Source: Lingula anatina
Lineage: Eukaryota > Brachiopoda > Lingulata > Lingulida > Lingulidae
Reading direction: 5' to 3'
NCBI RefSeq assembly: GCF_001039355.2
Contig: NW_019775695.1
Location: 8,703-72,702, forward strand
DNA: 64,000 nucleotides
Numbering within the stretch: position 1 is the first letter of the stretch; each line of letters opens with the position of its first letter. The notes under the pieces were generated by a model. That model was given only the letters and a program-made list of their open reading frames with translations. It was not told the origin of the DNA and ran no database searches. Positions 50,383 to 61,868 of this stretch are shown piece by piece. Position numbers and translations under genes: made by a program.

Positions 50383-51039
50383 ATGTCAAACGAACAACTT
50401 CGAAAACTAGAATACCAACGAAAAGCGAAAGGATACAATAGAAAAACATCGGGAAAAAGTAAATATATAAGTCGGGAGCTTACGACTGAAATCCGTACCG
50501 CTAACAGACGCGAGAAAAAGATTTTGGATCTCAAACTTAGCGTATTTGAGCGTCATCACAGAGTTTTTGAAAGAGAGATGCGGAAAGACTTAGTGCACGT
50601 TAACAAAATGAAGATAGATATTAACAAAAGTTCCAGCTGTTTTACGCCACCGATACAACAACCACGTCAATGCAAAAGCTCGACAGCTTCGCTTGAGCGG
50701 CAGGACGAACATTTAAAGGAATCGAAAAATACTTTGGATAGACCGGACACTGCCCCAGTATTTCCGTCGCTGTTTTCTAAATCATATGCAACTAGTAGCA
50801 CGGAGAATAACACCCAGAATCCTAGCAGCAAGGATGGAGTTGCGACAACTACCAGTGAGACGGGTGTGTCCGAACTTCCTGGGATTAGGAAACGTTCTCG
50901 TTGGGATATTCTTAGTGAGCCCAAACTTGCTATCCCGTCATTCAGATCACTTAAGACGAAATATGAACAAAATTTAGGAAACCGAGAGGATGAGTCAAAA
51001 TTCATAGCTGCTAAGTGGAGACATTTGAAAACGATTTAA
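50383..51039 (+). CDS. intronless ORF, uncharacterised basic protein
   Basis: An uninterrupted 218-residue ORF with coherent composition. The N-terminal half is strongly basic and probably helical (RKLEYQRKAKGYNRK; TANRREKKILDLKLSVFERH). The middle is Ser/Thr/Asn-rich and likely disordered. The C-terminal part has a short ordered-looking motif (GIRKRSRWDILSEPKLAIPS) and ends KWRHLKTI. No signal peptide, membrane segment or known domain. The basic N-terminus suggests a nuclear or nucleic-acid-binding role, but that is only a guess. In a region where every confirmed neighbour is split, lack of introns suggests a retrocopy or a young gene. A poly-A tract follows at about 51127-51148, with single N 51074 between. 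Confidence 0.6.
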   Translation: MSNEQLRKLEYQRKAKGYNRKTSGKSKYISRELTTEIRTANRREKKILDLKLSVFERHHRVFEREMRKDLVHVNKMKIDINKSSSCFTPPIQQPRQCKSSTASLERQDEHLKESKNTLDRPDTAPVFPSLFSKSYATSSTENNTQNPSSKDGVATTTSETGVSELPGIRKRSRWDILSEPKLAIPSFRSLKTKYEQNLGNREDESKFIAAKWRHLKTI

Positions 51040-51561
51040 CTAAGACAATTTTAAAAACTTAAAATATTAATTTNTGCTGAAGTACATCAGGCTTTTAAGG
51101 GTTCTCTCAGTTGTATCTATGCTACAAAAAAAAAAAAAAAAAAAAAAATGCAGAAAAAATGAGAAAAATTTCAGTGTGGTAATTGAACCTAGAAGCAGAA
51201 TAACTAGACAGCGGAACGTTGTTTTGTTAGGCTGACATTTTATACCTATAAAAACATATCAGTATAGTTGCAGTTAATAGGTCATAGATCGCATATCAAA
51301 AATCAAACGCTTGAATAGCGTAATTGATTTTTATTCTAAACATGAAAAGTTTTTGTAGATTCCATTTGCCTACCTGATCAAAGACATGTATAGCACTGTT
51401 TGTTCAAGACCGCCACTGCGTGTGACAACAAATTGTTAACATTGTTTTTCATTCTTCTCCTTTACAGAAACCGGTGCTTAAAAAATATATGTACAATATT
51501 TTCACAAGATAAAGTGTAACTGATCTCGAGAAAAATTGCAATATTCGATGTTCTTAAATTT
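51040..51561. other. short intergenic stretch
   Basis: Contains N 51074 and a run of about 22 A near 51127-51148. No gene seen. Confidence 0.6.
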
Positions 51562-52331
51562 TTATCGCATAGAACAGAGGTGGTATTTTCCGATAGTAAC
51601 ACACCCATTCTCGTCATATACTGGTTTCCCGTAGGGATAAAACGGCTTGTACCGACCCACGGTGAACGGACGCTTTTCAAAACTATGCCCCGATCTCCTG
51701 ACAATGATTGTGTTTTGGGAACTTTGGTCCAGCGTGAAATGTCTATGAAAGTTGTTATTATCCAGTATAGGAAGGTTTTCTATGGATCTAGAGAGGATGC
51801 AGTCGACTAAAGCGTCTGTCGCTGGATGATCCACATTTGATGAACGACTATTCATGCAGTCGCGTATTGCACGGTCCAGGTGCCGTTTCGTGTTGCTGTT
51901 CAGTTGCAGATGGTCCTCCTGCGTAGGCCTATGCACTAAAATAAATTATGTTTGGTTCATAATTTCATTTTTTCTGTTCATTCATTTGATTCGTATTTTT
52001 ATTTAATCCATTCATTCGTTTTTTTTTTTTCATTTATTTATTTATTGTTTATTGTCATCAACTGTTGTATAGTTTGAACGTTTTTCGGCCGATGACATTC
52101 TAGAGTAAAATCATTCCTTACAATATTATGAAAACTCTCTTTAAGGGCAAAAGCACCGAAATGTTCTCAAAATCGTACTTAAATTGAGTCAATGCCAACC
52201 CCAATAATCCCCTTTCATCTTTTGGTGTTTTAATAATGGCAGAACCTACCTGGTAAAGTTACACCAAATGGTAGCAGCAGCAACACCATGCCACCTAGAA
52301 TGCAATATTTGGAAGACTTGTCCGGTTGCAT
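51562..52331 (-). CDS. small predicted secreted protein, unknown family
   Basis: Two exons on the - strand, 52250-52331 and 51562-51935, joined in phase 1 by a GT-AG intron (donor GTAGGT; acceptor TTTATTTTAG); 151 residues. The N-terminus has a short charged start and a hydrophobic core (MQPDKSSKYCILGGMVLLLL) ending near PFGVTLP, which looks like a signal peptide. The mature part has four Cys (in AIRDCMN, LVDCILS and the final CVTIGKYHLC), a Tyr/Pro/Gly-rich stretch (GRYKPFYPYGKPVYDENG) and no known domain. RRSGHSFEKR holds dibasic-like sites that could be cleaved, but a prohormone reading is speculative. Confidence 0.6.
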
Positions 52332-55122
52332 GTCGAAATGTCGTCTGCAATGAAAATTGAGGCAATACATGGTAAATGTTGAATATTAGATACCATTCTT
52401 TCTGTTAGTTAACCGTATCTTATATCCAACCATATATAATGAATCCCTTACCTTCAAAGCACCTGGCATGTGGAATCAACTGTGACAAAAAAGGCGACAG
52501 AAAGCTTCAGCACACCCTTGAACAAACCGTTATATAGCAGACCAAGGAATAAAGAACCACCTCACAATCCAATAAAGTAATTGAATTTGTCTTTTAAGGG
52601 CAAAGTGCCCTTCTAGTTTTCTTGAAATGACCGATTTATCTTCCCAGCGCCACCGTAAACCTTTGGTCACCTTTATTACAACAAGATCAGGTAGGCGTTT
52701 GAGAAGGACGTACATGTATACACTGACGCAGCATGTTCAGTGGCAGAGACGGTAGATCAATTTGGCAATCAGGCGATTTCTATGTAACTTACTTTTGATT
52801 TTCAAACGATATGATTGGGGTTTCCTTTAAATGTATGTGTGAAATCTCAGTTTAAGCTCGCAAAATTTAAAACAAAACTTTTTCTTGCTCGTGTAGATGA
52901 TAGAAATAAAAAAGTGAAGGGTTGAGAATGACAGAAAAGTATGTAAATGCAACGTTCTTCTATAGGAACCTTATGTTACTGAGCACCCACTCACCTCCGC
53001 ATTCAGGGGCTAAATAGTAATTAATTCACTCCACTTCTTATAACTTTCGACTAAACAGAAAGAATTAAACAAAAAACACACGAAAAAGGGAAATATTACT
53101 TGATAATGAGGGAGCACAATGGCATGTGCGCTAGAAAAACCACGCGTTAACCTTGGACATCATTAAGTACTTAATAGCACTATCAAGCAAATTTTAAATT
53201 ACTTCCATTATACCAATGATACAGGAAAGATACCATATTTGCCAATGTGACATGACATTAGTACACATCGTAGGATGTACAGCATAGTGCCATTATAATA
53301 AAATCAATTAAGTGTTCATTTGTCACAGCAAAATTACACCTTTAATTGTACATTAGAAATGATGGCTGAAATGTTAACGGCGATGGAAATAACTCATTAT
53401 TTTACCAATAACAGACAAAAAAACAACAAAGAGTCACGTTTAAGGTCAATCATCAGTATTTCAAGGTTCCATTTTTCTGGGAATCTATATTGTCCTTTGC
53501 TTACGATGCTGAACATAGAAGGCCACGATGTTGCAAATATTCAGGGCATTTAGTAGATGGCAGCGAGAGTTTAAAGTTCTTTTTGAATGTCCACATCTTT
53601 ATGCACTACTGATAAAAAGTATGGAAAATGTGCACTACTGTTGCAATTTGTTCCACTTCCCTGCTTTAAAGATTGTTTTATTGACCACTAAAGTGGGTAT
53701 ATCAATTATTTGCTAGAACATTTACAGCAGAATAGAGAAACTAGAATATCTCTGAATACTAAAGTGTCTATTTTTTTCAGATGAGCACGCTCACGGTATT
53801 AGGTGACAGCAATGGGACATGGGCATCAAAATGTCAACATGACTCTGATCTTGTGAGCACGCTTTCCGCTTAGAATATGCACCGTATTTTGCTTTATATT
53901 TATAAATTTTGGAAAATGTAACATTAAAACAAATAAAAATTATCAGGGATGAGAACACTTAAAACTTCACATAGTTGGAAAAGCACGTTGCGATGCTGAA
54001 TCGGCGGTTAAACAGCGATGGCATGGAATCGTCTCTCATGCGTTACAGGACGAAAAGCGGGGAACGAATATAGTTCGTTAATTATTCTCTGCCACTCCTA
54101 CTGAAGCTGCTAGGGGGTAATTAATTATCGTTTAGCAGCTTCATTAGGCGTGCCAGACATCTAAGCCGCTTAAGCTGAAAGCAATTTAGAGGAAAACCCC
54201 TCGAAGATGGATCAATCCTGTTCGATCCATCTAGGTATGGGAACTCCGTCTAAGAGGTGTTAAAAAGCCAATTTCAGTTTTTTTTTTTTTTTTTTTTTTT
54301 TTTTGTGAAACAGGGACCTTATTAAATCTGAAAAGTTGACCGGGTCACAAAAATTCATCCGCTTTATCTTTAAGCTAGAGAGTTGTTTATGAACATACAA
54401 ATTTAGGCCTACCCATGATTAACCCTTCCAAAATTTGCATCCGCTAGAAATTTTCACCTTCAGATGCGAAATTGACAGTACATCATAGGCCTAAGCCTTG
54501 GACATGGTACAATTGATAAGACTTAGAGCAATCGTGGTTCGTCTTCAGATCCAGGTTTTTGTATGTTGATGTTTCAAACTTTGCATCAGCTAGAAATTTA
54601 TACTTTTAAATGCTGAATTGACAGTACAACAGAAGCGTTGGACACAGTACAATTGATAAGACTTGCAGGAATCCCGGTTCGTGTTGATGTTTCACTATGA
54701 ATCATATGTACAGACATTGCTTCAATATTAATAGAAATATTAAAAAACATGATCTGATTTTTTCCTTTCACTTCTAGGTCTAATTACACTCTGCTTGTGC
54801 TTTATGATTACAAGAAAGGTTAATTTCAAGAAGCGAGAAATGTTCGAAATGAAAGAAATTCATAATACATTGACTGAATTTATTTGAGTTTACTACTAAT
54901 AAGGCAAACATTTTCTCTTTGGAGATGGCAAGCACTCCCAAATTGTGCTAATACTCAAGTCAAATACAGTATATCACATTTTTTAATGATCGACCTTTTG
55001 GGAGTACATGTGGCAAGAACTCATATTTGTTGCTAAAATACAACCTGGAAGCAAAAGAGACAAAACTGCACTCGCAGTCATTCGCATCCTAAAAATAACT
55101 AATACACGCCCGTGTTATCCTC
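52332..55122. other. intergenic region with a MITE-like element
   Basis: AT-rich, no recognisable gene. Contains the MITE-like copy near 54056-54250, followed by a poly-T run near 54280-54304. Short ORFs at 53320-53716 look random. Confidence 0.55.
54056..54250. mobile_element. diverged relative of the ATCGATCT MITE
   Basis: Shares the GGGGGTAATTA core and a terminus of the form GATCCATCTAGGTATGGGAA. An internal palindrome (GAAGCTGCTAGGGGGTAATT ... TTTAGCAGCTTC) is prominent. Confidence 0.55.
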
Positions 55123-56784
55123 TTAGCGTTCAGTTCTTGAAAGTCGGGATGATGTGCAAATAAAAGGAAGCTTGTTGCTAATGATGTGTTCACATGCTTC
55201 TCGGCTATCTGAAAAGACTGCGACGTAGGCCATTATGGCGCCCCCTTCTAGCTCTCCTCCACTCAGTATTACCACCTCCCCATCCGAGATGCTTTCAGCG
55301 CGAGCTATGACGTCATCTAAGGTGCCGTCTAGTGTTCTTTGACGGGTCAAAACGCCAACTGACCAGCCACGTCTTTCCATTTCCCTAGCCATCAGACATA
55401 AAGGCATAGAACAGGTCATTCGCGGGTTGATGTCTACCAAGTAACCCTGCCTACCATTATGCAGGACGTCGCATCCTGCAGGCCCATAGTAGCCATTTTG
55501 GTGCAGGGCCTGGGCAACTTTGTTTACGAATGGCTCCATGATTTGTCTTAAACGGCCATTATTCTTTGTCCACATAGTTCCAATGGAATGTCCATTGGCA
55601 TCTTCAATGAGCTCGACCACCTCCCACCAAGTAACATTCCCAGATTTGTCAACAAAGAAGTGGGCACTGTATTCTGGAGATTCCAGATCTGTGATCATCT
55701 CTGTAACGATTAGATCCGCATCGGGGTGCGTGGTCATGATCTTTGATTGTGTCAGCTGTAGTTCGGTTTCGTTTGTTATCAAAAATACAGCAGTGCCTCC
55801 CATGCCATGAGTCAATTTAACTACGCAAGGGATCGTAGCATTGGTGAAGATTTTTGGTTGTGTTACATCAACTTCACTTACAAACCTCTTGCTGAGGACT
55901 TTATAGTATGCATCAGGTTCCACATGCTGTTGGTGAAGCGGTAACTGTTCAATGGGATAAGGACACACATATGTGGTGTTACCATGGCTCTTTGTAAGAC
56001 ATGTAAATCTTGGCCTAACGCGGCTGCCCAGTTTTCGCTCCCAATGCCGGACGAGAATTTCTGGAGGCTTGACCGAAGAAAATACTTTTAGATCGGGACC
56101 TACGAAAGGCAGGATACGATGTGGCATGGCCATACGAATGGCTACCATGTTGCGGTTGCTTTTACTTAGACCGCAGTGCGCCACGTACTTGTAGTTGGTG
56201 AAGAATGATTTAACACTTCTTGGCACTTCGGTAATGAACACACCGTTTGCTGGTATATCCTTCCTGAACAAGTCAGACATTGTCACCAGCCTGCTTGATT
56301 CTGTAAATACACAATATAGGTTATACCCACCAGACTAGGTACTTTTTAGCAACATGCCATGTTTTATACATATATAATGATTTATGAAATTTAAATGAAA
56401 TACTAGAAACGAAGATTCACCAAAAAGATGCGACAATACTCTTAGAGGTAAAAATCGCAAAACAATTTTAGGCAATTTGATTTTAACACGGCTTCTCATT
56501 ACCTTCAATTTCAAGTTCTTTCTGTGTGGGAACCCACAACCTGTAGTCCATCATTGGCGTGTTTGAGCCAATATTGTCTATGTCTTGGTTGTTGATATCA
56601 TTTCTTTCAGTACACTGAATGGTATTTGGTACGTTTGTATCTCCGTCCTTCTCAGGATTGCTAGTAAAGTGGTACCTGATGTCGGTTAGGTTGGTATATT
56701 GCCAATCGTCCGTTCCCCATATGTATGCGTACTGGGGGTAGTGCTTAGCACCAAGAGGCGTGAAAACAGTCGTTATCAATTGAA
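55123..56784 (-). CDS. ATP-grasp domain protein, substrate unknown (5' partial)
   Basis: Two exons on the - strand, 56503-56784 and 55123-56300, joined in phase 1. The large exon contains an ATP-grasp fold: a nucleotide-binding segment PCVVKLTHGMGGTAVFL, an acidic strand WWEVVELIED, and the metal- and phosphate-binding motif GYLVDINPRMTCSMP typical of carboxylate-amine/thiol ligases. ATP-grasp enzymes activate a carboxylate as acyl-phosphate and join it to an amine or thiol. The upstream exon (MMDYRLWVPTQKELEIE at its end) begins behind an acceptor at 56785, and no ATG is in frame, so at least one 5' exon is missing. The ATG at 56286 is internal. Substrate and pathway cannot be read from sequence. 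Confidence 0.75.
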
Positions 56785-58569
56785 CTGCAAAATGAAAAGT
56801 GCAATATATGCGTTTGAATTGAACGTTAAGAATTAAGAAACTGAAGAGTTGAATTCGCTATCAAGCGAGTTCTTGAGTAACATGTATAATAATAATAATC
56901 TTTATTGGAATATTACAACCCGAAGGTTGAAGTTTTACATAATATATATATATATATACTTTATTTATTTATTTAAATGAAATGTATGTGAGAAAAGCCT
57001 GGTCATTTTTGCCCAATTACACTCTATAGGCGTTCTCACCTCCCTGGGGAGGATACAACCCGGCTGCCATATTAGGCGCTCAGAGTTAACATTTCATTTC
57101 TGCACCACCAGACCAGGCCCCTGCTTCAACCCCTTAGTGCTGAGTGCCAAGCGGGGAGACAGCAGGTACCGTTTATAAAGGACTGGTATGTCCCCGGACG
57201 GGGTTTGAACCCACGTCCTCCCGCTCCGGAGGCGGACACTCTAACCACAAGGCCAATTAAATGTATGCTAATTAGGCCCTTTTGAGAGGGGTAGATGCAT
57301 TGTTAGTCTTCACAAACAGATGAATGTAAAGTTACCGGGACCTGGGCAACTTGATGTGTAGTCCAGGAGATTCCGTGTTATATCATATGATGTATTTTTT
57401 TATACAAAGGGATTTTTGTGTCACAAGGAAACAATATAATGGGTACAGTTATTATGTCATCGTGAAGATTAAGCGTTTAATACATTGAAAAGGCCATTTG
57501 TATAGTTCATGAAGTACAAAATTTAAACCAGTCATTACCATTTGCAACTCCTTTAAGCAACGAGTAACATAACGAATAACATTTATAACATACATTCCAA
57601 TTATATCCTTAATCAAAAGTTGGATAATTGAATTCATCAATACAATATGGTTACATTAAAGAAGAGTGGACATTCGATTTTATGTCAAGGTATGTAAAAA
57701 AAAACAGCCCACGAAGTACACCAACATTACTTCCAGAAATAAACCATCAGCTGATAGGTGGCTGAACAACAGGCTTATTAACTATTAGAATCAAATTACG
57801 ACAAATTACATGCTCAACAGTATATATACATGTACGACGGCACAATGCTGCATGATCATGAGTTTTTTTTATCATTCAGTATAGTGATATACAGCGTTGA
57901 GTTTTTTTTTATCCAATGAATGGCTTATCTCGCTCGCTAGCTCGTTCAAACCCACAACAGGACTTCGGAAGAGCTAATGTCGATTTCATTATTCAGAATA
58001 AGAATTTCTATGTCATTCAACATGCTCTACATAACTCCGAGAAAACAGCTTTACATTCATTTTTATACGTATGGGAGACTTCGATAACACAGTACCGCAG
58101 AAATGCCCCCTTACTATTCAACATTGGGTCTGACAATTGAGACAGTATGGTAGGAGCATCATGAAGTAAAATTAAATTCATCCCCCATTTCCCGATCGGT
58201 TGGTCCAAAGGACCTTAACTACTCATCCTAGTTTTCCTTTACATGTGCTACATGTATCTAACATGAGTACTATGGGTAATGATGTGTCAAACTGCATCGA
58301 AAGACTAGAGTCAAGGCAGATCAAATAAAAAATGGAGAGCAAAACATTTATTGACCCTTCTCCTAATTTACCAGTAAGTTGATTAGTTATGGAAAGTCAC
58401 GTCTACCTTATACGTAGTTAAAATAATTTATTTGAACTGAGAACAAAAAGTCCAAAAATATCTCAAGACATATCTCTTAATATTCCTTATATTTTTATTT
58501 GTTTTAAAATAAAGACATACGCCCTTTGCACGACCATATTTAAACGATTCATATATCTGTTACATTTAG
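56785..58569. other. no gene; SINE-bearing intergenic DNA
   Basis: Should contain the missing 5' exon of the ATP-grasp gene, which I could not place. Includes the tRNA-derived SINE described separately. Elsewhere only short random ORFs. Confidence 0.5.
56940..57262 (-). mobile_element. tRNA-derived SINE
   Basis: Read on the - strand, 57262-57181 is a tRNA-like head: A-box-like GTGGTTAGAGTG and B-box GGTTCAAACCC with paired flanks. A tRNA-unrelated body follows (containing TCCCCGCTTGGCACTCAGCA) and then an A/T-rich AAATAAATAAATAAAG tail passing into a TA repeat. This head-body-tail order is typical of RNA polymerase III SINEs. Confidence 0.75.
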
Positions 58570-59757
58570 CTGTTCCAGAAGGACCCAAAATTTCGTGTAT
58601 GCCTTCTAAGAGACGGTCTTGAAAGTAGTGGGTTTAATGCGCGTGCGGAGGTGGTGTTTATGTTCAGCCCATACGTTTTCAATCGGATTCAGGCAAGGGC
58701 AGACCATGTTGCACCATAAAGTCATTAGTCATGTGGTCATTGGAGAACATCTCTTGTAGAGCGGGACACAGAGCATGTCCTAATATACCCGTGTAAAAGT
58801 TCAATTCCATTATACCAAAACACTACAATATTCGTCGTACTTCCTCCTGCAAGGAGGATCATTCTTCGTGGCCACTGACCTCTCTTGACTTGCTCGTTCA
58901 GAATAACTTTCCAGGAGATTAGCTTGCCTGTGGACTCCATACATATGGTGCGCTCATCTGTAGTGGAAATATTAATGTGTAAATATGGAAATATTGCGTT
59001 GTAATATTTAAGTGTTAATGTGTGTGTCTCAATTCACAATAACAAAAGCCTAAGTAGGCTATGTCTGCTCCTAAATTAATAAAATGAACATGTTACAACA
59101 AAAACATACATCGATACAATATTTCCAGACAGTGCTGTTGAGGCGGTCATTTTTTATTAATATCGTATTTTATTAAGCACACTTGTTTGCTGTCGAAAAA
59201 ACAAATTACCTGCCTTAATTACATCGTCATATGTATCTAAAATATCTTTCCGGCACCAATCAAGACGTTTCCCTCTGTGAACATTTAAACTAGGACTGGG
59301 TTCCCATAGATTTAGATCGATCTATCCGGATCGACCTAACTCCTTGGGGTTTCACGCTAAATTGCTGTCAGGTTCCGAGAGCCGAGCGCGCACAAAAGTT
59401 AATTACCCCCTTACAGCTTACAGAATTACAGAATTAGAAAAGAATATTGAAAAAAATATAGGGGGCCTATATTGATTTGTCCGTTATTGGTATAATCCTG
59501 ATCTTTGAATCAAATTTCAGCTTCTCGTTAAAAAACCAATCAGACTAAAAATTACAAAAATTACCTGTTAGCTCAAATAGGCATCTCTTCAGTTCTTTAG
59601 CATCTAATTCATCACTCCTAGTCATCTCCTTATCTACATTGTCCGTATGGTACAGGTAAACCTTCGAAAGACACTGGCAATACCACGTCCTTCGTTGTAT
59701 TTCTGTAACACAAAGTCAATTGCTTTTCGCGAAACTTTATGAATTTCATTTGCCATT
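58570..59757 (-). pseudogene. degenerate Tc1/mariner-like transposase
   Basis: On the - strand the N-terminal part near 59757-59640 reads as a helix-turn-helix start (MANEIHKVSRKAIDFVLQKY, then NEGRGIASVFRRF) before a stop. Near 58940-58740 comes a central segment (WKVILNEQVKRGQWPRR), and near 58690-58600, in another frame, the hallmark CLNPIENVWAEHKHHLR of Tc1/mariner transposases. Stops and frame changes show it is dead. MITE-like sequence (59300-59425) lies between the two halves, as an insertion or as internal sequence. Confidence 0.65.
59300..59425. mobile_element. truncated copy of the ATCGATCT MITE
   Basis: Starts GGTTCCCATAGATTTAGATC, continues ATCGACCTAACTCCTTGGGG and TTTCACGCTAAATTGCTGTC, matching the reverse complement of 6240-6310, and stops after TTAATTACCCCCTTACAGCT. 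One terminus is missing. Confidence 0.65.
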
Positions 59758-60266
59758 TAGACCGTTCTAGAAGGCCGTTCTAGAAGGCGCGAATGGATCA
59801 GATCGCGAACGGATCAGTTCGCTGTTGAGACAGTGATGGTTTCCAAGAAAATGGCCCTGGCCTTATACCGATCGCTTGGCAGGTTACTCGGTGACACAAT
59901 AGTTTGTGCGATAAACATGTCGTCTTTTAAAAACAACTGAAGGCTATGCATGGAAGATGCAGTCTATCACAATCTAATATTACATTTGTGTTAATTTAAA
60001 AACATCTTTTATTTATGGTGGGGAAGGATCCCACCGGTTTCTACTGCAATCTAATAACCATTCTAACTTTACACGCGCGCGTGCACTGACTGAACCGTAA
60101 AAAAAGTTATCTTGGTGAATTATAAGCTATATATATGCGCCGCCACTTAGGCAAACATAATTGACAGTGTTTTGAACGAGAATGGCATTAGCATGGTAAA
60201 GTTGAAGTCCCAATGACGCAAATGAAACGATCAGATAAGTACTTTGCATATTAAGTGCCTATACTC

Positions 60267-61867
60267 TTCATTTCATTTTCTGACATTCTGATCTGACAAC
60301 GAGAACAAGAGAATCATAACGTATAACATACGTTTTAAAATCTAATACTGAACTTACAATTTTGTCTAGTTGACGTCGTTGCGCACCCCCCCCCTCCCCC
60401 AAATACTTCAGCCGGTCTACGGATGCTAAGTCTTGTTACGAAATCTGCTGCGTGCTAGACAACTGATCACCCTGTCCCATAATCATTACAACTATAATGC
60501 ACGGGGGACTCATGATGCTATTTGTTGACTGAGATAAATAATTTTCATCGCAACTGTTATTTATTTACCCATAGTTTGCTTTTGTATTCGACATATATTT
60601 TTACACTAAAAGACCAGTGAAAACTTCAGTTGAACTCAGCCTATTTTCGTAGGATCTCTCTTGTAGCAGTAGAAGTCGTGAGGTCTACTCGGGCCATATG
60701 CATTTTCCTTTAGGCTTTATTTTGTCTTTTGTCCGAGATTGACCATCCCAGGTAACCTTGAAAATTATTCACTATGAGGTCTACCACAGGCCATTGTGTT
60801 TTCTATTAGGTTTCATCTTCTCTTTTGTCCACGAGATTTACCAACCCCGGTAACCTGATAAATTATTACCTATAGCTTAATCTAAGTGTAATATAACTTA
60901 AGTTTTCAGGATTGAAAATGAATGGTTAGATATGTTCAGCAGAGATACCTGGGTGATAGATAAAATTACTAGTACGCAATAACATAAAAGTCAGAATTCA
61001 TGCATTCTAAAAACTGTCCACGTCCAAGTTTGGGACGAAAGAAAAAACGTTCAGCTAAATGTATGAAAAATGAGGTAAACTTTACCCCTCCCCCAAATTA
61101 ATCGGTCCAAAGAACACACAATTTTCTTCTGAACTTTCTTATACTAGTTTTTCTTTGTCGCCGGGACATGTGCTATATGCATATTACACGAGCACACGAC
61201 ATCATGTAATGGACTGTGGTGCGTCAAACTGCAACGGAACTTTCTTTCCTCGATAAGTTTGTGGTGCACTGGGATGGAGGAGACATAAATGAAGGTTTTA
61301 CCTGTTACAGCAAAAAAAGCCAAATTTGATGTCTTCATCCTTGACTTGTTCCGTACACCCCTCTAGTCTCGAATAATAACAAACGTGGTGTGGTTGTGCG
61401 CACGGAGTGTTGGCAGAAATACACTGCACTCAATATCCACGTACATCACCATTATATATGCAATGCGCATGCTGGTGTCGTTGGATAAAATTGACAGGAC
61501 AAATCATTCGACTACCAGCTGAGAAGTATCCAAAAACTGTTATGATTTGGGTACCACAAGGAGGCAAGCACAAACGCGGTAGCCCACGGATAACCTGAAG
61601 GAGAACCTTCCAGAATGATCTGCAAAGAGGCAACATCAGGTGGGAGGAGTTAGAGAGGGCCGCTGCCGACCGAACAAGTTGGAAAAAGTTTGCAGCCCAA
61701 TGTCCTACTTTGGACAGGAGGACCTAAGACTAAGACTGATGCTGGTTTCCTCGGACCATAATTTTCCAAATGGTATTTTAGTAGTCATTGGATAATAAAA
61801 TACAGAAAATGTAGATTTTTAACGAAAAACTTTTTATTGACAGACATACTAGAGCATTTACCTGCAT
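60267..61867. repeat. first copy of a 1601-base direct repeat flanking N 61868
   Basis: Nearly identical to 61869-63469 (offset 1602); the one difference I noticed is GCTGGTGTCGTTGG against GCTGGTTTCGTTGG (near 61472 and 63074). The copies are separated only by a single N, so this is most likely two overlapping contig ends or two haplotypes placed in series. Confidence 0.85.
61545..61728 (+). pseudogene. 3' end of a LINE reverse-transcriptase ORF (fragment)
   Basis: In frame: GGKHKRGSPRIT, a stop, RRTFQNDLQRGNIRWEELER and AAADRTSWKKFAAQCPT, then TAA. This matches the short C-terminal segment after the reverse transcriptase in RTE/Jockey-type LINE proteins (pattern GRP.TTWRR....W.....AADR..W). 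The stop (TGA in place of the expected W codon) and lack of upstream RT show a dead 5'-truncated insertion. Second copy at 63147-63330. Confidence 0.6.
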
Positions 61868-61868
61868 N

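Noticed and set aside
51060-51090. Duplication around N 51074 like the other single-N joins
   Set aside because: I compared both sides and found no repeated sequence.
57181-57262. Genuine tRNA gene
   Set aside because: A and B boxes are present, but it continues into a SINE body and A-rich tail and the stem pairing is imperfect.
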